A stretch of DNA of 14,949 bases, taken from assembly GCA_016874315.1 (NCBI GenBank), contig VGTX01000006.1, forward strand, positions 1 through 14,949, given 5' to 3'. The notes under the pieces were generated by a model. It had not been told where the DNA came from, made no database searches, and saw only the letters and a list, made by a program, of their open reading frames with translations. Positions 12,330 through 14,949 of the stretch are shown here, one piece after another. The number at the start of each line of letters is the position of its first letter. The stretch's first letter is position 1. The DNA is from Gammaproteobacteria bacterium (lineage in GTDB: Bacteria > Pseudomonadota > Gammaproteobacteria > Berkiellales > Berkiellaceae). Made by a program: the position numbers and the translations under genes.

Positions 12330-13775
12330 TTAAGAGTTGAGTTTCTCTCTAAAGAGGCGATCGATTTGAGCTGGGTCACCAGTTCCTTTTGTTTCTTTCA
12401 TAACTTGCCCAACGAGGAATCCTAAGATCTTATCTTTGCCAGATAAAAACTCTTGGAATTGTGATGGGAATTTGAGAATTACTGCATCAATAGCCTGACT
12501 GAGTGCATTCACATCCGATACTTGTTTGAGGTTGTGTTGCTGAATCAATGCATCCACATCTGTATGACCTTCCATAATGAGAGCAAGTGCTTGCTTTGCT
12601 GTTTTCGAGGATAGTGTTTGGTCAGATAGGCGATTGATAATTTGAGCTAAATCTTTTGGCTGAGCTTTAAAATCTTCAAATGTTTGATTGTTTTTGTTTA
12701 GTAGTCCAATACATTCCGATAATACAAAATTCGCAAGGGCTTTTGAAGATGTTTCTGGTTGTGTAAGGTGGCTACGTGCGTCATTCAAATAGCTTAGCCA
12801 TTGTGTATTATCTAAGAAGAAGCTGGTTTCTTTAGCAGGAAGTCCATATTCTTCAATTAATTGCTTTTCTACCTGCTCAATAGAAACGATCTTGCGAGTA
12901 TTGCGAATTCGTTCAATCCATTCCGAAGTAATTTCTAGAGGTTTTAAATCAGGGCAAGGGAAATAGCGGTAGTCGTGGCTATCTTCTTTGTCGCGCATTG
13001 CAATTGTTTGACCAGTAGATTCTTGGAATAAGCGTGTTTGTTGACGCACTTTTCCACCTGCATCAAGAATTTCTGCTTGGCGTTGTGTTTCATACTCTAT
13101 AGCTTTTTCAATAAACCGGAATGAATTAATATTTTTAATTTCACATCGTGTTCCGAGTTTATCTGAGCCTATTGGTTTGAGAGAAAGGTTAACATCAACG
13201 CGGAATGAGCCTTCTTGCATATTTCCATCGCAGATATCAAGCATTTTAACCAGACGGTGTAATGTCTTGAGGTATGCGACCACTTCTTTTGCATTAGAAA
13301 AATCAGGAGCTGTAACAATTTCTAATAATGGGCAACCTGCACGATTCAGATCGATTGCAGAAGAATTTGGAAGGAAATCATGTAGTGATTTTCCTGCATC
13401 TTCTTCAAGATGTGCGCGCACAATATGAACAGAGTGTTTCTGATCGTCCACATTAAAATGAAAGGTCCCATTTCCGACAATAGGCTTGTCGCTTTGACTT
13501 GTTTGATATCCTTTTGGCAGATCTGGATAAAAATAGTTTTTACGTGCAAAGAATGTGTTTTTCTCAATATGTGCGTTAATAGCAAGTCCAAATACAATTG
13601 CTTGCTCTACAGCCTCTCTGTTGAGAACTGGGAGTGTACCAGGGTACGCCAAATCAACTAAGTTTGCTTGAGAGTTTGGGTTAGCACCAAATGTTGTTGG
13701 TGCACTAGAGAAGAGTTTGGATTTTGTTTTGAGTTGAATATGAACTTCTAATCCAATAACTGTTTGATAATTCAT
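12330..13775 (-). CDS. gatB: Asp/Glu-tRNA(Asn/Gln) amidotransferase subunit B
   Basis: GatB is the kinase and tRNA-binding subunit of GatCAB, which turns Glu-tRNA(Gln) or Asp-tRNA(Asn) into the correctly amidated tRNA. The 481-residue length is normal. The conserved blocks are present: YQTVIGLEVHIQL at the start, YPGTLPVLN (44-52), YFYPDLPKGYQTSQ (86-99), the EEDAGK segment (124-129), DLNRAGCPLLEIV, FRVDVNLS and CEIKNINSF, followed by a helical region and the C-terminal YqeY-like tail domain. AGGAGG at 13785-13780 lies four bases before ATG, inside the gatA end, and the genes overlap by ATGA. Presence of GatCAB suggests that the organism lacks GlnRS, AsnRS or both, but this window cannot show which. 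Confidence 0.97.
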   Translation of the reverse strand: MNYQTVIGLEVHIQLKTKSKLFSSAPTTFGANPNSQANLVDLAYPGTLPVLNREAVEQAIVFGLAINAHIEKNTFFARKNYFYPDLPKGYQTSQSDKPIVGNGTFHFNVDDQKHSVHIVRAHLEEDAGKSLHDFLPNSSAIDLNRAGCPLLEIVTAPDFSNAKEVVAYLKTLHRLVKMLDICDGNMQEGSFRVDVNLSLKPIGSDKLGTRCEIKNINSFRFIEKAIEYETQRQAEILDAGGKVRQQTRLFQESTGQTIAMRDKEDSHDYRYFPCPDLKPLEITSEWIERIRNTRKIVSIEQVEKQLIEEYGLPAKETSFFLDNTQWLSYLNDARSHLTQPETSSKALANFVLSECIGLLNKNNQTFEDFKAQPKDLAQIINRLSDQTLSSKTAKQALALIMEGHTDVDALIQQHNLKQVSDVNALSQAIDAVILKFPSQFQEFLSGKDKILGFLVGQVMKETKGTGDPAQIDRLFREKLNS

Positions 13776-14949
13776 ACAACCTCCTGCATCGCGATAGGGC
13801 TATGGGTAGAATGCCATGGTAGAGCTCGTTCTATTTGTGCAGAGCAATTTAACAGAGTTGCTTCATCAAATGGACGGCCAATTAACTGAAGTCCAAAGGG
13901 GAGTCCTTGGTGTTGCATTACAGGAATACTGATTCCAGGTAAATCGGCTAAATTGACTGAAACAGTACATAGATCGGAGTAGTACATTGCAACAGGGTCT
14001 GTATCATGTGCATTGTGTAAAAATGCCGCAGACAGCGTTGTGGGGGTTGCAATAATATCAAATGACTCAAATGTTTTGGCAAAAACTTGTTTCAGATGTT
14101 GTCGAATCAATAAGGCTTTTTGATAGTATGCATCATAGTACCCAGCAGAAAGAACATATGTTCCCATGAGAATGCGGCGCTTGACCTCTTCTCCAAAGCC
14201 CTCAGTACGAGAGAGAGAATATAACTCTTCAAGCGTATGAGCATTTTCATGGCGATGACCATAGCGTACACCATCATATCGTGCGAGGTTTGATGAGGCT
14301 TCAGCCGGAGCAATGGTATAGTATGTTGGTATCACATAGTCTTGAATTGGAAGATCGATCCAAGAAACTGTGTGTCCCATTTGCTCTAACGTTGTTAGTA
14401 CGCGTCGAAATTCCGCTTGACCTTCACTATCCAGGGCTGCAAAGAATGAGCTTGGAACTGCAATTCGATAGAGTTGGTTCGATTCAAGGGATTTACTGAA
14501 ATCAGGCACTTCTTCATAGCTGGATGTAGAATCTTTTTCGTCCACCCCGCATAAAATAGAAAGAAGTAATGCTGCATCCTCTGTTGTATGAGCAAACACT
14601 CCAGCCTGATCGAGACTGGATGCAAAGGCAATCATACCATATCGAGAGATTCGGCCGTATGTTGGTTTAATCCCTACAAGATGACAGTATGACGCGGGTT
14701 GTCGAATAGATCCGCCAGTATCAGAGCCTGTAGAAATTGGGGCTAAACCTGCTGCGAGTGCTGCAGCGCTTCCGCCACTTGAGCCACCAGGTACGCGATT
14801 AAGGTCAAATGGGTTTGATGTTGGTCCAAAATAGGAGTGGTTAGTAGCCGATCCCATTGCAAATTCATCCATGTTTGTTTTGCCGAGAAGGACCATGCCT
14901 GCGTCATACATTTTTTGAGTGACAGTCGCATCATATGGTGGAATGAAGT
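13772..14949 (-). CDS. gatA: Asp/Glu-tRNA(Asn/Gln) amidotransferase subunit A (N-terminal part outside window)
   Basis: GatA is the amidase-signature glutaminase that releases ammonia for the amidation carried out by GatB. The frame is open to the right edge, reading FIPPYDATVTQKMYDAGMVL and then LGKTNMDEFAMGS; about 95-100 N-terminal residues including the catalytic lysine lie outside. The amidase signature is complete: GGSSGGSAAALAAG, then GSDTGGSIRQPASYC with the cis-serine and the nucleophilic serine, then GIKPTYGRISRYGMI. The C-terminal part (LPGISIPVMQHQGLPFGLQ, then LIGRPFDEATLL) is normal. The first ATG within the window (14911) lies in the middle of the conserved region and is not the true start. 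It overlaps gatB by four bases; gatC is not in the window and would be expected upstream. Confidence 0.97.
   Translation of the reverse strand, partial: FIPPYDATVTQKMYDAGMVLLGKTNMDEFAMGSATNHSYFGPTSNPFDLNRVPGGSSGGSAAALAAGLAPISTGSDTGGSIRQPASYCHLVGIKPTYGRISRYGMIAFASSLDQAGVFAHTTEDAALLLSILCGVDEKDSTSSYEEVPDFSKSLESNQLYRIAVPSSFFAALDSEGQAEFRRVLTTLEQMGHTVSWIDLPIQDYVIPTYYTIAPAEASSNLARYDGVRYGHRHENAHTLEELYSLSRTEGFGEEVKRRILMGTYVLSAGYYDAYYQKALLIRQHLKQVFAKTFESFDIIATPTTLSAAFLHNAHDTDPVAMYYSDLCTVSVNLADLPGISIPVMQHQGLPFGLQLIGRPFDEATLLNCSAQIERALPWHSTHSPIAMQEVV

Noticed and set aside
12206..12379. Longer N terminus for the UppP-like protein
   Set aside because: It would overlap the end of gatB by 50 bases and add 58 residues without membrane character or family match.
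12330..14949. Several antisense and shifted open frames across gatB and gatA
   Set aside because: They are shadows of the conserved gat genes, without ribosome binding sites or recognisable products.
1..14949. CRISPR array, insertion sequence, prophage or defence system
   Set aside because: No regularly spaced repeats, transposase, integrase, phage or defence-family genes were seen on either strand.

Overview
The window is an AT-rich, densely packed stretch of a bacterial chromosome that is almost all housekeeping genes. The L25 and Pth sequences look gammaproteobacterial to me (L25 with GASRRLR and PAIVYG; Pth with GGGSGGHNGLKDI). So do the rplY-pth-ychF order, the sufB-C-D-S-U-T cluster with a long-form SufT, and a probable LolB near ychF. 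The low GC, compressed spacing, shortened SufD and UppP-like proteins, and a tRNA gene lacking an encoded CCA suggest a streamlined, perhaps host-associated gammaproteobacterium. This is inference from memory of the families, not a phylogeny.

Layout, left to right. 1-359: 3' end of ffh (SRP protein) with a strong intrinsic terminator. 360-909: two small unrecognised genes, the second carrying a 10-bp tandem repeat near its 3' end. 968-2244: rplY (L25) and pth, overlapping by one base. 2249-7525: a promoter, then the complete sufBCDSUT iron-sulfur cluster assembly operon, all on + and tightly coupled. 7556-8635: ychF. 8666-9274: a LolB-like lipoprotein gene that converges on ung and overlaps it by 31 bases. 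On the minus strand (10916 down to 9244) lie a sigma70-type promoter, tRNA-Met(CAT), a DUF2797 zinc-cluster protein and ung, apparently one unit. 10986-11489: a strong promoter and a small unknown membrane protein gene with a terminator-like hairpin inside its coding end. 11486-12205 (minus): a divergent UppP/BacA-like membrane protein. 12330-14949 (minus): gatB and the 5'-truncated gatA of the Glu/Asp-tRNA amidotransferase.

How the parts work together. SufS takes sulfur from cysteine and SufU carries it to the SufBCD scaffold, where SufC supplies ATPase activity; SufT acts in maturation or delivery. L25, Pth, YchF, tRNA-Met, GatA/GatB and Ffh all serve translation or protein targeting. No regulator (iscR, sufR), sufA or sufE lies in the window.

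I found no CRISPR array, insertion sequence, prophage or clearly novel multi-gene system. The points most worth a second look are the suf operon lying between pth and ychF, its short SufD and Cys-lacking SufB site, the UppP-like protein missing a catalytic glutamate, the tRNA-DUF2797-ung unit, and the small orphan genes.
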